Positions 1-7,588 of a stretch of 15,960 nucleotides of DNA are shown piece by piece. A model generated the notes under the pieces. The model had not been told where the DNA came from, did not search any database, and saw only the letters and a list, made by a program, of their open reading frames with translations. This DNA is from CAYNST01 sp964399955. GTDB lineage: Bacteria > Pseudomonadota > Gammaproteobacteria > Pseudomonadales > Cellvibrionaceae. A program made the translations under genes and the position numbers. Position 1 is the first letter of the stretch. Each line of letters begins with the position of its first letter. The stretch is from assembly GCA_964399955.1 (NCBI GenBank), contig CAYNST010000077.1, positions 1 to 15,960 of the forward strand, in the 5' to 3' direction.

Positions 1-528
1 GGCGGCGGCGGTTGCCTGGTCATCGAGTCATTGGACCACGCCCTGGCACGAGGCGCAAAGATCTACGGTGAACTGGTAGGTTACGGCGCAACTTCCGATG
101 GGTACGACATGGTGGCCCCCTCGGGCGAAGGCGCGGCGCGCTGCATGCGTCAAGCCATGGCCATGAGCGGAAGTGAAAAGATTGACTATATCAATGCACA
201 CGGCACCAGTACACCCGTGGGTGACGTTGCCGAACTTCGAGCCATCCGGGAAGTTTTTGGGAGCGAGGCGCCGCCCATAAGCTCCACCAAATCCTTGACC
301 GGCCACTCACTGGGTGCAACAGGCGTGCAGGAAGCCATCTACTCTCTGCTTATGATGAACAACGACTTTATCTCCGCGTCGGCCAATGTTGGACACTTAG
401 ACCCAGAAGCAGAAGACTTGCCAATTGTGCGGGAAATGCAACCGGCTAAACTTGAGAAAGTGATGTCCAACAGCTTTGGCTTTGGCGGCACCAACGCCAC
501 GCTTATCTTCCAGAACTACAGTGCCTAG
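1..528 (+). CDS. fabB: 3-oxoacyl-ACP synthase I (FabB), C-terminal part
   Basis: Condensing enzyme of type II fatty-acid synthesis. It joins malonyl-ACP to a growing acyl-ACP in the cytoplasm, and the FabB branch is needed for unsaturated fatty acids. The reading frame is open from the first base, so the gene starts outside the window; 175 codons plus TAG are present, a little under half of the usual ~405 residues. Visible: HGTSTPVGD with the first active-site His, STKSLTGHSLGATG with the conserved Lys and second active-site His, and the C-terminal NSFGFGGTNA loop. The nucleophilic Cys lies upstream, outside the window. EAIYSLLMMNNDFI and VMSNSFGFGG favour FabB over FabF. Its TAG stop interlocks with the stop of the opposing gene inside one CTAG, and no intrinsic terminator separates them. 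A fabA partner might lie upstream, which cannot be seen here. Confidence 0.96.
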   Translation, partial: GGGGCLVIESLDHALARGAKIYGELVGYGATSDGYDMVAPSGEGAARCMRQAMAMSGSEKIDYINAHGTSTPVGDVAELRAIREVFGSEAPPISSTKSLTGHSLGATGVQEAIYSLLMMNNDFISASANVGHLDPEAEDLPIVREMQPAKLEKVMSNSFGFGGTNATLIFQNYSA

Positions 529-1406
529 CCGGAGCCGGTTTCGCTGTTACAGACCTGAGGCGGACGCGTGCGCTCCGCCCAAGCCTGTATTTGGGTTTTG
601 ATGCCCTGCCGCCAGCTGCGAAGCTGTATCCCAAACTTGTTGGTGCAATGGGTGCCGGTTAGCCAACCGTTGGTTCGCAGCCAGCGCGCCTGCCGCCCTA
701 CAATCACCACCGTTGCCGTTTTGTACCCCAGCTTCCGCAGGGCCCTGGCCGCCAGATCCGCCAATTCCGCCTCTGAGCAATGGTCGCTGCTGTGCAGGTG
801 GAACACCCCCCAATTCTCAGCTCCGCACAACACCTGATGGACCATAGCCAACACCACACGTGCGGCTTCCGCAACCTGCAAAGGGCAACCGCGCCAGGCG
901 TCCGTCAGGCAAAACTCCTGCTCTTGCGTAAGCCTTTCACATAAAGACTCGAGCAAGGCGTCCTGCCCGTCAATTAGCCAAGGCAGGCGCAGCAGGATGT
1001 GGCGAGGCACGCGGGCAACAGCCTGCTCGGCGGCCAAGAAGGTTTGCCCTGCGGATGTATCGGGCTTGGGTTCCTGGCACTCATCCACGGCGCCGTCCTG
1101 CACCTCCGTGGGGAAGACCTCGTGTGAAGACAGGTGAATCACTGGCAGAGAAGCGCTGAGACTGGCTTCTGACAAGGCCACATGCTGCAGCATTATGGCA
1201 TCGGCCGGCTGCCGGGTCCAAGCCAGGGTATTGATGATCAGCGCAGGTTCGACCTCTTCGAGGAACGCCCTGACCCTGTCCACATCACCCCATTCAAAGG
1301 AGCCAATGCCAGGACAAACGATGGAGTAGTTAGCCGTCTCAAAACACGTGAGTAGCGCCGCGCCCAGCGGCGAAGCGCACTCTGTCAGCAGAATCCGAAA
1401 AGCCAA
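525..1406 (-). CDS. RmlD-like sugar-nucleotide-binding protein, probably catalytically inactive
   Basis: A 293-residue Rossmann-fold protein of the RmlD (dTDP-4-dehydrorhamnose reductase) superfamily. Family features line up in order: N-terminal RILLTECASPLGAAL, a strand LIINTLAWT, the HLSSHEVF segment matching STDYVF, AGQTFLAAE matching YGxTKLAGE, and HILLRLPWLI matching the RTSWLY region. The key positions have changed: two glycines of GxxGxxG are Glu9 and Ser12, the catalytic Tyr position is Ala119 and the Lys position is Phe123. I infer a pseudo-enzyme with a binding or regulatory role; the substrate is unknown. The TTG start at 1406 is preceded by GGGAG at a suitable distance. It lies 39 bases downstream of ssb on the same strand and is probably co-transcribed. 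There are no sugar-biosynthesis neighbours, which argues against rhamnose synthesis. Confidence 0.8.
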   Translation of the reverse strand: MAFRILLTECASPLGAALLTCFETANYSIVCPGIGSFEWGDVDRVRAFLEEVEPALIINTLAWTRQPADAIMLQHVALSEASLSASLPVIHLSSHEVFPTEVQDGAVDECQEPKPDTSAGQTFLAAEQAVARVPRHILLRLPWLIDGQDALLESLCERLTQEQEFCLTDAWRGCPLQVAEAARVVLAMVHQVLCGAENWGVFHLHSSDHCSEAELADLAARALRKLGYKTATVVIVGRQARWLRTNGWLTGTHCTNKFGIQLRSWRQGIKTQIQAWAERTRPPQVCNSETGSG

Positions 1407-1445
1407 ATACCTACTCCCTCTCCCCGCGCATTGGTATATTAGGAA

Positions 1446-1946
1446 TCAGAAAGGGATATCGTCGTCAAAACCGTCAAAATCGGGCTTTTGCGCCTGAGCA
1501 GGCGGCGAACCAGGTGACGATTGCGCACGAGAAGCGGCCGGTGGCGCACTGCTGTAACCACCGCCATAGCTGTCCTGGTTGTACTGACCAGCACCTTCAG
1601 ATGAACCTTTGCTGTCCAACATTTGCATTTCACTGGCCACTATCTCTGTGGAGTAACGCTCCACGCCCTGCTGATCCTGCCACTTGCGCGTGCGCAGGGC
1701 CCCTTCAACATACACTTTACTGCCCTTTTTGAGATATTCGCCGGCAATTTCTGCAAGGCGATTGAAAAAGACCACCCGGTGCCATTCTGTACGCTCCTGC
1801 GGCTGTCCGGTTTGCTTGTCCTTCCAGCTTTCAGATGTGGCTATGCTGATATTGGTTATGGCGCTGCCGCCCGGGGTATATTTGGTATCGGGATCTTGGC
1901 CAAGATTGCCGACCAGTATAACTTTGTTCACACCGCGGGTTGCCAC
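1446..1946 (-). CDS. ssb: Single-stranded DNA-binding protein SSB
   Basis: Binds single-stranded DNA as a tetramer during replication, recombination and repair, and recruits partners through its C-terminal tip. The protein has 166 residues. ATRGVNKVILVGNLGQDPD opens the OB fold (about 1-110), with the conserved TEWHRVV and LRTRKW segments. A Gly/Ser/Pro/Gln-rich linker (about 112-152) follows, then the acidic tip DDDIPF, which is the standard partner-docking motif. I place the start at the GTG at 1946 because GGAGG sits 7 bases upstream and the product then begins like E. coli SSB (MASRGVNKV). The frame is open further upstream to 2006, but that extension has no family similarity. It sits between the MFS gene and the RmlD-like gene on the same strand. 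I found no LexA box upstream, unlike in E. coli. Confidence 0.97.
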   Translation of the reverse strand: MATRGVNKVILVGNLGQDPDTKYTPGGSAITNISIATSESWKDKQTGQPQERTEWHRVVFFNRLAEIAGEYLKKGSKVYVEGALRTRKWQDQQGVERYSTEIVASEMQMLDSKGSSEGAGQYNQDSYGGGYSSAPPAASRAQSSPGSPPAQAQKPDFDGFDDDIPF

Positions 1947-1960
1947 GTTAAATCCTCCAA
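1947..1960 (-). promoter_or_regulatory. Ribosome binding site fixing the GTG start of ssb
   Basis: Read on the minus strand, TTGGAGGATTTAAC stands directly before GTG at 1946. GGAGG is 7 bases from the GTG. This selects the GTG over the upstream in-frame start at 2006, which would add 20 residues unlike any SSB N-terminus. Confidence 0.8.
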
Positions 1961-2019
1961 AAAATTTCAGGTTTCGACCGATCCGAGCATGCCATATGAC
2001 GGCCATCGGCAGGCGGCGG

Positions 2020-2092
2020 GCTCAAATTTGAGCGCGCCACTGCGCCGCAGTGCCCAGCTACAGATCAGCGGTAGTGTAGCTTTTGCGCAAAA
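2020..2092. promoter_or_regulatory. Three palindromes in the ssb upstream region (candidate operators)
   Basis: The MFS-ssb spacer holds three perfect palindromic sites: GCTCAAATTTGAGC at 2020-2033, CACTGCG-C-CGCAGTG at 2038-2052, and TTTTGCGCAAAA at 2081-2092. They lie 74 to 146 bases upstream of the ssb start. None matches the LexA consensus. They could be operators or hairpins in an ssb leader; the last one merges with the A-run that forms the T-run of the putative MFS terminator. No convincing sigma70 promoter was recognised here. Confidence 0.4.
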
Positions 2093-2115
2093 AAAAATCT
2101 GCTGTTATTTCCAGC
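2089..2115 (-). terminator. Weak intrinsic terminator after the MFS gene
   Basis: On the minus strand, immediately after the MFS stop codon, GCTG and CAGC can pair around a 7-base loop, and a run of nine T follows three bases later. The stem is only 4 bp, so termination may be partial. If it works, it separates MFS transcription from ssb; if not, the MFS gene, ssb and the RmlD-like gene form one transcript. Confidence 0.4.
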
Positions 2116-2118
2116 TGC

Positions 2119-3495
2119 TCACGGGCGCTGGTGCCCGGACCCGGCTGCGGGTTCCATGCCAAGGTAATGATTCAGCGTCTGCCTATCAAATGCACTGTCA
2201 TCCACCTTCAGATACAAAAGTGCCTGCTCTTTTACCCACATGGCCTCGACCACACCCGGCACGGCTTGCTGCAGCGCTTCGCCCTGCGGGTCAACCTGAT
2301 GCGGCACCACCAGACTGGTCAGGTATCTGGGCGACCTCATCCACGCCGCCGCCGCCAGCCAAACGCCGGTCACCCCCATGCACGCCCAGAACACGCCACC
2401 CAGGCCAAAACGGTCAAGAGCGAACCCGCCAACCACTCCCCCGATGGACGCCCCCAGAAATTGGCAGGTTGAGTAGACGCCCATTGCGGTACCCTTGCTA
2501 CCGGCGGGCGCTTGCTTGCTCACCAGCGACGGCAGGCTTGCCTCCAGCAGGTTGAACGCCACAAAAAACACGAACAGGCCCGCCACCCAATGCCACAATT
2601 GCTGCGCGCCCCCCAGCACCGCTTCTCCCACCAGCAATATGGCGATAGCCAGCAGAAAAACCTGCTTGATTTTGCGCTTCCGTTCGGCCACGTAAATCAG
2701 CGGCACCATGGCGACAAATGACAGCAGCATGACTGGTAGGTAGAAATGCCAGTGCTGCTCTCGCTCCACTCCGGCGGCAACAAACGCCAGTGGTACGGCG
2801 ATAAAAGTGGCGGTCAGCACAAAGTGCAGACAAAATATACCCAAGTTGAGGCGTTGAAGATCCATGTTTTTAGCTGCGTCCAAAAACAGGCGGGGAACAG
2901 CACGGCTTTCATAGGCACTGCTGCGTGCTGGAGGGTCTGGCACCAGCGCCACCAATACGAAAATACCCACCAGTGACAGCCCGGCGGTGAACCAGAAAAT
3001 GGTCGATAAACCGCCCACGGATGCCAGCATTGGCCCCACTACCATGGCCAGCGTAAACGAAAGACCAATGGACACCCCGATCATGGCCATGGCCCGGGTA
3101 CGATTCTGCTCTGAAGTAAGATCGCCCACCAGGGCAAGGACAGTACCGGATATGGCCCCGGCACCCTGCAGCGCTCGGCCAAAGATAAGCCCCCAGACAT
3201 GGTCCGACAGCGCAGCAACCACACTGCCCAGGGCAAACACCAGCAAGCCACCCACAATAATGGGTTTCCTCCCCCAGATGTCTGACAGCAGGCTCAAAGG
3301 AATTTGAAGTATGGCCTGTGTCAATCCGTAACCCCCCAGCGCCAGCCCCAGTAACATGGGGGTAGCTCCTTCGTATTCGCCGCCGAACACCATCATCACC
3401 GGAAACACCATGAACAACCCGAGCATGCGAAAGACATACAACAAGGTTAGTGTGCCGACGACGCGAATCTCCGAGATGGGTTTGCCAGTTATCAC
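2119..3495 (-). CDS. MFS drug/metabolite exporter, YajR type, with C-terminal YAM-like domain
   Basis: Inner-membrane proton-coupled major-facilitator transporter, probably an exporter of unknown substrate. Twelve hydrophobic segments are visible. Motif A between TM2 and TM3 reads SLLSDIWGRK, followed by FGRALQGAGAISG and LTSEQNRTRAMAMIG. The second half has PSLVSKQAPAGSKGTAMGVYSTCQFLGASIGG, split by a conserved Gly-rich turn. Throughout, it resembles E. coli YajR. The soluble tail (about the last 65 residues, VKEQALLYLKVDD and onward) matches the small ferredoxin-like YAM domain of YajR. I chose the GTG at 3495 (458 residues): GAAGAGG lies 6 bases upstream and an extended -10 lies about 25 bases upstream. 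A TTG at 3510 is in frame but has no ribosome site. An MFS gene between ssb and uvrA is also seen in Pseudomonas; here a regulator gene intervenes. Confidence 0.9.
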   Translation of the reverse strand: MITGKPISEIRVVGTLTLLYVFRMLGLFMVFPVMMVFGGEYEGATPMLLGLALGGYGLTQAILQIPLSLLSDIWGRKPIIVGGLLVFALGSVVAALSDHVWGLIFGRALQGAGAISGTVLALVGDLTSEQNRTRAMAMIGVSIGLSFTLAMVVGPMLASVGGLSTIFWFTAGLSLVGIFVLVALVPDPPARSSAYESRAVPRLFLDAAKNMDLQRLNLGIFCLHFVLTATFIAVPLAFVAAGVEREQHWHFYLPVMLLSFVAMVPLIYVAERKRKIKQVFLLAIAILLVGEAVLGGAQQLWHWVAGLFVFFVAFNLLEASLPSLVSKQAPAGSKGTAMGVYSTCQFLGASIGGVVGGFALDRFGLGGVFWACMGVTGVWLAAAAWMRSPRYLTSLVVPHQVDPQGEALQQAVPGVVEAMWVKEQALLYLKVDDSAFDRQTLNHYLGMEPAAGSGHQRP

Positions 3496-3519
3496 CTTAT
3501 GCCTCTTCAAAAACGCAAG

Positions 3520-3528
3520 ATTCTAGCA
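3520..3528 (-). promoter_or_regulatory. Candidate extended -10 promoter for the MFS gene
   Basis: On the minus strand TGCTAGAAT is an extended -10 (TGn plus TAGAAT, five of six to consensus). No good -35 was seen. A start about 7 bases downstream would give a leader of roughly 18 bases, just enough for the GAAGAGG site before the GTG at 3495, and would make the TTG at 3510 almost leaderless. Confidence 0.4.
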
Positions 3529-3709
3529 GTCCCGCTCTTGCCGAAGGTAGCGCCCTGCCTCATTTTTATGGAAAAGACCCGGTGGCGCGTGGAACCATCT
3601 CCATAAAGTCGCCTCTCATTCGTTGCATCAGTGCACGGCGGGCAGAAACGCCTGGCCGGAGAGAAGCGAGACTGGTGTTACAAATGAACACACCCGGTAG
3701 CGGCCGAAC

Positions 3710-3738
3710 TGGAGAACACGGCCCCGTTCGGTTACAAT
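3710..3738 (+). promoter_or_regulatory. Candidate sigma70 promoter for the luxR-type gene
   Basis: TGGAGA (3710-3715, four of six to TTGACA), a 17-base spacer, and TACAAT (3733-3738, five of six to TATAAT). A start near 3745 leaves a leader of about 55 bases to the ATG at 3800 or about 105 to the GTG at 3851. The inverted repeat at 3675-3691 lies just upstream. Motif-only evidence. Confidence 0.35.
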
Positions 3739-3799
3739 CGGCGCGCTTAAGTTTGCAGAACATGTCCATTGTCAATGCTGCTGTAACTAGCTCTAATCG

Positions 3800-4498
3800 A
3801 TGGCATATCTTTTGAATCGGGAATTACTTTTTGAGAAGGCAGAGACGGTCGTGACAGCAGGATCAGATCATTCCAGGGCGAACGACATAACGCTTTACTC
3901 CTCCAACAGGAGTTTGCAAACCGGCGTGTTGGCAGCCCTTATCGCAGAGAAAATGGAACTCAGCTGCAATGTTATCCACGAAATGCCCACCAACGGCATA
4001 GCCACGCAACTGGTACTTATTGATTGCCAGGGCCACGGCGTCAGCGAGCTGCGCGCGCTGGTCGGTGAGATCAACGAGCAAGAGCAGCATGTGGATGTGG
4101 TACTGCTCAACACAGAGCCGGACAGTGAGCACGAAGAACTTCTAGATTGGCCCTGCATAGCCGGTCTGTTTTTCAGCGATACAGACCAGGACCAATTGCT
4201 GCGGGGCCTTGAATGCCTTCTACGCGGCGAATTCTGGGTACCTCGTCGGCTGCTGCATAAATTTTTGGAGAAAAACCGCCGGGCGCCCTCATTCAAACGT
4301 ACCGACACCAAGTTGACCAAACGCGAACGTCAAATCTTGAAATTGATCAAAGATGGTGCAACCAACCTGGATATATCCGAATCCTTGGCGGTGAGCGAGC
4401 ACACGGTAAAAAGCCATCTTTACAACGTTTACAAAAAGATAGGCGTGCGCAACCGGCTGGAAGCAAGCAACTGGGTACGCGACTTTGAAGAACTCTAA
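3800..4498 (+). CDS. LuxR-family transcription regulator, CsgD/VpsT-like
   Basis: DNA-binding regulator with a degenerate receiver-like N-terminal domain and a C-terminal LuxR helix-turn-helix (about 171-228: LTKRERQILKLIKDG, then VSEHTVKSHLYNVYKKIGVRNR). It aligns along its length with CsgD: ITLYSSNRSLQTGVLAALI, VVLLNTEPDSE, WPCIAGLFFS, LRGEFWVPRRLL. Asp75 in LVLIDCQ is at the phosphoacceptor place, but the acidic pair of true receivers is replaced by ITLYSSN, so ordinary phosphorylation is doubtful. Residues 146-149 (WVPR) occupy the place of the cyclic-di-GMP motif W[FLM][TS]R of VpsT. The start is uncertain: ATG at 3800 has a poor ribosome site, while GTG at 3851 gives 215 residues, close to CsgD (216). 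It is divergent from the MFS gene, a possible target. No curli or Vibrio polysaccharide genes are visible. Confidence 0.85.
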   Translation: MAYLLNRELLFEKAETVVTAGSDHSRANDITLYSSNRSLQTGVLAALIAEKMELSCNVIHEMPTNGIATQLVLIDCQGHGVSELRALVGEINEQEQHVDVVLLNTEPDSEHEELLDWPCIAGLFFSDTDQDQLLRGLECLLRGEFWVPRRLLHKFLEKNRRAPSFKRTDTKLTKRERQILKLIKDGATNLDISESLAVSEHTVKSHLYNVYKKIGVRNRLEASNWVRDFEEL

Positions 4499-4685
4499 TC
4501 TTTGAGCCCTCGGGCACGGGCGTAACCTGCCCCCCTGCCCTATGCCCCCACTCCCGTAAAACCTCCACCCAAGATACTGCCGCAGTTGTTTGCCAAGCCC
4601 ATTCAAGGTGCCAGGCTGCAGGTGATACCGTATACAATTCCGTTCGGTTGCTGCACAAGCGCCACCACCACATTCAGGGGGAACA

Positions 4686-7550
4686 GTGGAACACATCATC
4701 GTACGCGGCGCCCGCACCCATAATCTCAAGAACATCGACCTGGATATCCCCCGGGACAAGCTGGTCGTGATCACCGGCCTGTCGGGGTCTGGCAAATCCT
4801 CCCTGGCGTTCGACACTCTCTATGCAGAAGGCCAGCGGCGCTATGTTGAGTCACTGTCCTCCTACGCCCGACAGTTTCTCTCCATGATGGAAAAGCCGGA
4901 TGTGGATCATGTCGAGGGTCTGAGTCCGGCCATCTCCATTGAACAGAAGTCCACTTCGCACAATCCGCGTTCAACCGTAGGCACCATCACAGAAATTTAC
5001 GACTATTTGCGCCTGCTGTTTGCCCGCATCGGTGAACCACGCTGCCCAGTGCACGGGGAGCCGCTCTCTGCCCAAACCGTCTCCGAGATGGTGGATCAGG
5101 TTCTGGCGCTGCCAGAGGGTTCCAAAGTCATGTTGCTGGCGCCCATTGTGCGAGACCGCAAAGGCGAGCACCTGCATGTGCTGGAATCCTTGCGACGCGA
5201 CGGCTTTGTGCGGGTGCGCGTCGACGGGTTGGTGGTGGACCTGGACGACACACCCGATCTGGACAAAAAAAAGAAGCACACCATAGAGGCTGTTGTTGAT
5301 CGCTTCAAAGTGCGCCCAGACCTGTCTCAGCGCCTGGCCGAGAGTTTTGAAACCGCTCTGCAAATTGCCGACGGTTTGGCGGCCATCGGATTCATGGACG
5401 GTGAAGAGGAGGACAAATTGTTCTCCGCAAGGCACGCCTGTCCCCGCTGTGACTATTCACTGCAGGAACTGGAACCCCGCCTGTTCTCATTCAACAACCC
5501 CGCCGGGGCTTGCCCAAGCTGTGACGGACTGGGTGTGAAACAGTTTTTCTCCCCGGAAAAAATTGTCCAGCACCCGGAAGCCTCCATTGCAGAAGGCGCC
5601 ATTCGCGGCTGGGACAAACGCAGCCTGTATTATTTCCACATGCTCTCGTCCCTGGCAGAGCACTACGGCTTTTCCCTGGAAACACCCTGGAACAAACTGA
5701 ATAAAAAACAACAGGCGGCGGTACTGCAAGGCTCCGGAAACGAGCTGATCGACTTCAAGTATCTGAATGAACGCGGCGACTCGGTCTTTCGTCGGCACGC
5801 GTTCGAAGGCGTGGTGCCCAACCTTGAAAGACGCTATCGCGATACCGACTCCAACAGCGTCAGAGAAGAGCTGGCAAAGTACCTGACCAGCCAGCAGTGC
5901 CCGGCGTGTGAGGGCACTCGCCTGCGTCAGGATGCACGCCACGTTTTTGTGGACAACCGGACTCTGCCGGAAATAACCTTGCTGCCGGTGGGCGAAGCAT
6001 TCACCTATTTCAGCGGGCTGTCTTTCAGCGGCGCCCGCGGCAAAATCGCCGACAAGATACTTAAGGAGCTGCGCGATCGCTTTCGGTTTCTGGTGGATGT
6101 GGGCCTGAACTACCTTAGCCTCAGCCGCAGTGCAGACACCCTGTCCGGCGGCGAGGCTCAGCGCATTCGGCTTGCGAGCCAGATCGGGGCCGGCTTGGTG
6201 GGGGTAATGTACATACTGGACGAGCCCTCCATCGGCCTGCACCAGCGAGACAACGACCGCCTGTTGCGCACCCTGACCCACCTGCGCGACCTGGGCAACA
6301 GTGTCATTGTGGTTGAGCACGACGAAGACGCGATTCGCAGCGCCGACTATATCATCGACATTGGCCCAGGGGCAGGTGTGCACGGGGGCGAGATAGTTGC
6401 ACAGGGTACGCTGGCCAATATCCTCGACAGCAAGACCTCTCTGACCGGCGCCTATTTGTCCGGCAAAAAAGGCATCGCCATCCCCGCCCAGCGTACGCCG
6501 GTCAACAGCAACAAGATGCTGGTCTTGAGCGGCGCCAGAGGCAATAATTTGCAGCAGGTTGAGCTGCACTTGCCCATCGGCCTGATGACCTGTGTGACCG
6601 GGGTATCCGGTTCCGGCAAAAGCACACTGATCAATGCTACGCTCTACCCGCTGGCCGCCACGGCTTTGAACCGCGCATCAACCTTGACCGCCGCCCCCTA
6701 TGACCGGGTGGAAGGGCTTGCGCTGCTGGACAAGTGCGTAGACATTGATCAAAGCCCCATAGGCCGTACGCCACGGTCAAATCCCGCCACCTATACCGGA
6801 ATATTCACCCCCATCCGCGACCTGTTTGCCGGCACCCAGGAAGCGCGCTCGCGAGGCTACAAATCAGGCAGATTCAGCTTCAATGTCAAGGGAGGGCGTT
6901 GTGAGTCCTGCCAGGGTGACGGCATGGTGAAGGTGGAGATGCACTTTCTGCCGGACATATTTGTGCCCTGCGACGTCTGCCAGGGCAAGCGTTATAACCG
7001 CGAGACACTGGATGTAAGGTACAAGGGCAAAAGCATTCACCAGGTTCTGGAACTGACCGTCGAGGATGCGCGGGAGTTTTTTGACGCGGTGCCCGCTATC
7101 GCCCACCGATTGCAAACATTAATGGAGGTTGGACTTTCCTATATTCGGCTGGGACAAGCGGCTACTACGCTTTCCGGCGGGGAAGCACAGCGGGTGAAAT
7201 TGGCCAAGGAGCTGTCCAAGCGGGATACAGGGCAAACGCTGTATATCCTTGATGAACCCACTACCGGGCTGCATTTTCACGATATCCAGCAATTGCTTGC
7301 CGTGCTGCACCGCCTGCGCGACCGCGGTAACACCGTAGTGGTGATTGAGCACAACCTGGATGTGATCAAAACGGCCGACTGGGTCGTCGACCTGGGGCCG
7401 GAGGGTGGCAGTGGCGGTGGTCGCATCATAGCTACCGGCACCCCGGAAGACATTGCGCAGAACCCCAGCTCGCATACGGGCCACTTCCTCAAGCCGCTGC
7501 TGAGCCCACCTAAACCCACTGCCAAAAGGCGTACTGGCAAAAGCGGCTGA
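4686..7550 (+). CDS. uvrA: Excinuclease ABC subunit A (UvrA)
   Basis: Damage-recognition ATPase of nucleotide excision repair. A UvrA dimer with UvrB scans DNA and loads UvrB at lesions. The 954 residues compare with about 940 in E. coli. Visible: first Walker A GLSGSGKS (31-38); a CPRC...CPSC zinc module followed by the first ABC signature LSGGEAQRI and ILDEPSIGLHQRD; second Walker A GVSGSGKS; a CESCQGDG...CDVC zinc module; and the second signature LSGGEAQRV with ILDEPTTGLHFHD. The GTG start at 4686 follows AGGGGGA closely and gives the normal MEHIIVRGARTHNLK beginning. It lies 187 bases after the luxR-type gene and converges on fimV. No CTG-N10-CAG LexA box is visible in the upstream spacer, so SOS control is not supported by the sequence. 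Confidence 0.98.
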   Translation: MEHIIVRGARTHNLKNIDLDIPRDKLVVITGLSGSGKSSLAFDTLYAEGQRRYVESLSSYARQFLSMMEKPDVDHVEGLSPAISIEQKSTSHNPRSTVGTITEIYDYLRLLFARIGEPRCPVHGEPLSAQTVSEMVDQVLALPEGSKVMLLAPIVRDRKGEHLHVLESLRRDGFVRVRVDGLVVDLDDTPDLDKKKKHTIEAVVDRFKVRPDLSQRLAESFETALQIADGLAAIGFMDGEEEDKLFSARHACPRCDYSLQELEPRLFSFNNPAGACPSCDGLGVKQFFSPEKIVQHPEASIAEGAIRGWDKRSLYYFHMLSSLAEHYGFSLETPWNKLNKKQQAAVLQGSGNELIDFKYLNERGDSVFRRHAFEGVVPNLERRYRDTDSNSVREELAKYLTSQQCPACEGTRLRQDARHVFVDNRTLPEITLLPVGEAFTYFSGLSFSGARGKIADKILKELRDRFRFLVDVGLNYLSLSRSADTLSGGEAQRIRLASQIGAGLVGVMYILDEPSIGLHQRDNDRLLRTLTHLRDLGNSVIVVEHDEDAIRSADYIIDIGPGAGVHGGEIVAQGTLANILDSKTSLTGAYLSGKKGIAIPAQRTPVNSNKMLVLSGARGNNLQQVELHLPIGLMTCVTGVSGSGKSTLINATLYPLAATALNRASTLTAAPYDRVEGLALLDKCVDIDQSPIGRTPRSNPATYTGIFTPIRDLFAGTQEARSRGYKSGRFSFNVKGGRCESCQGDGMVKVEMHFLPDIFVPCDVCQGKRYNRETLDVRYKGKSIHQVLELTVEDAREFFDAVPAIAHRLQTLMEVGLSYIRLGQAATTLSGGEAQRVKLAKELSKRDTGQTLYILDEPTTGLHFHDIQQLLAVLHRLRDRGNTVVVIEHNLDVIKTADWVVDLGPEGGSGGGRIIATGTPEDIAQNPSSHTGHFLKPLLSPPKPTAKRRTGKSG

Positions 7551-7563
7551 TGATCTGCGCCAT

Positions 7564-7581
7564 GGCCGGTCAGGCCTTTTT
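7564..7581 (+). terminator. Weak intrinsic terminator candidate after uvrA
   Basis: GGCC, a GGTCA loop and GGCC are followed directly by five T, 13 bases after the uvrA stop. The stem is only 4 bp. It overlaps further foldable sequence (GGTC...GACC, 7568-7590) in the convergent uvrA/fimV spacer. Confidence 0.4.
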
Positions 7582-7588
7582 ACCTGAG

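Larger units (their letters stand above)
3496..3799. other. Divergent intergenic region between the MFS and luxR-type genes
   Basis: About 300 bases without a convincing gene. Besides the two promoter candidates listed separately, it holds an operator-like inverted repeat GTGTT-N7-AACAC at 3675-3691, between the two promoters and just upstream of the luxR-side one. A 69-codon minus-strand frame at 3566-3775 has no recognisable similarity and no good ribosome site, so I do not call it. Confidence 0.45.

Noticed and set aside
1623..2555. 310-codon open frame on the plus strand across ssb and the MFS gene
   Set aside because: It lies opposite two clearly recognised genes, has no ribosome site or family similarity, and its Pro/Arg-rich C-terminal part is typical of a GC-rich shadow frame.
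3566..3775. 69-codon minus-strand frame between the MFS and luxR-type genes
   Set aside because: Overlaps the divergent promoter region, has no good ribosome site or similarity.
4602..4665. Possible LexA box before uvrA around GATACCGTATAC
   Set aside because: No CTG-N10-CAG spacing can be found; GTATAC alone is a chance palindrome, more likely part of a -10 such as TACAAT.
5487..6569. 360-codon minus-strand frame inside uvrA
   Set aside because: Antisense shadow of uvrA. The protein has no recognisable domain, and the uvrA frame carries all expected motifs.
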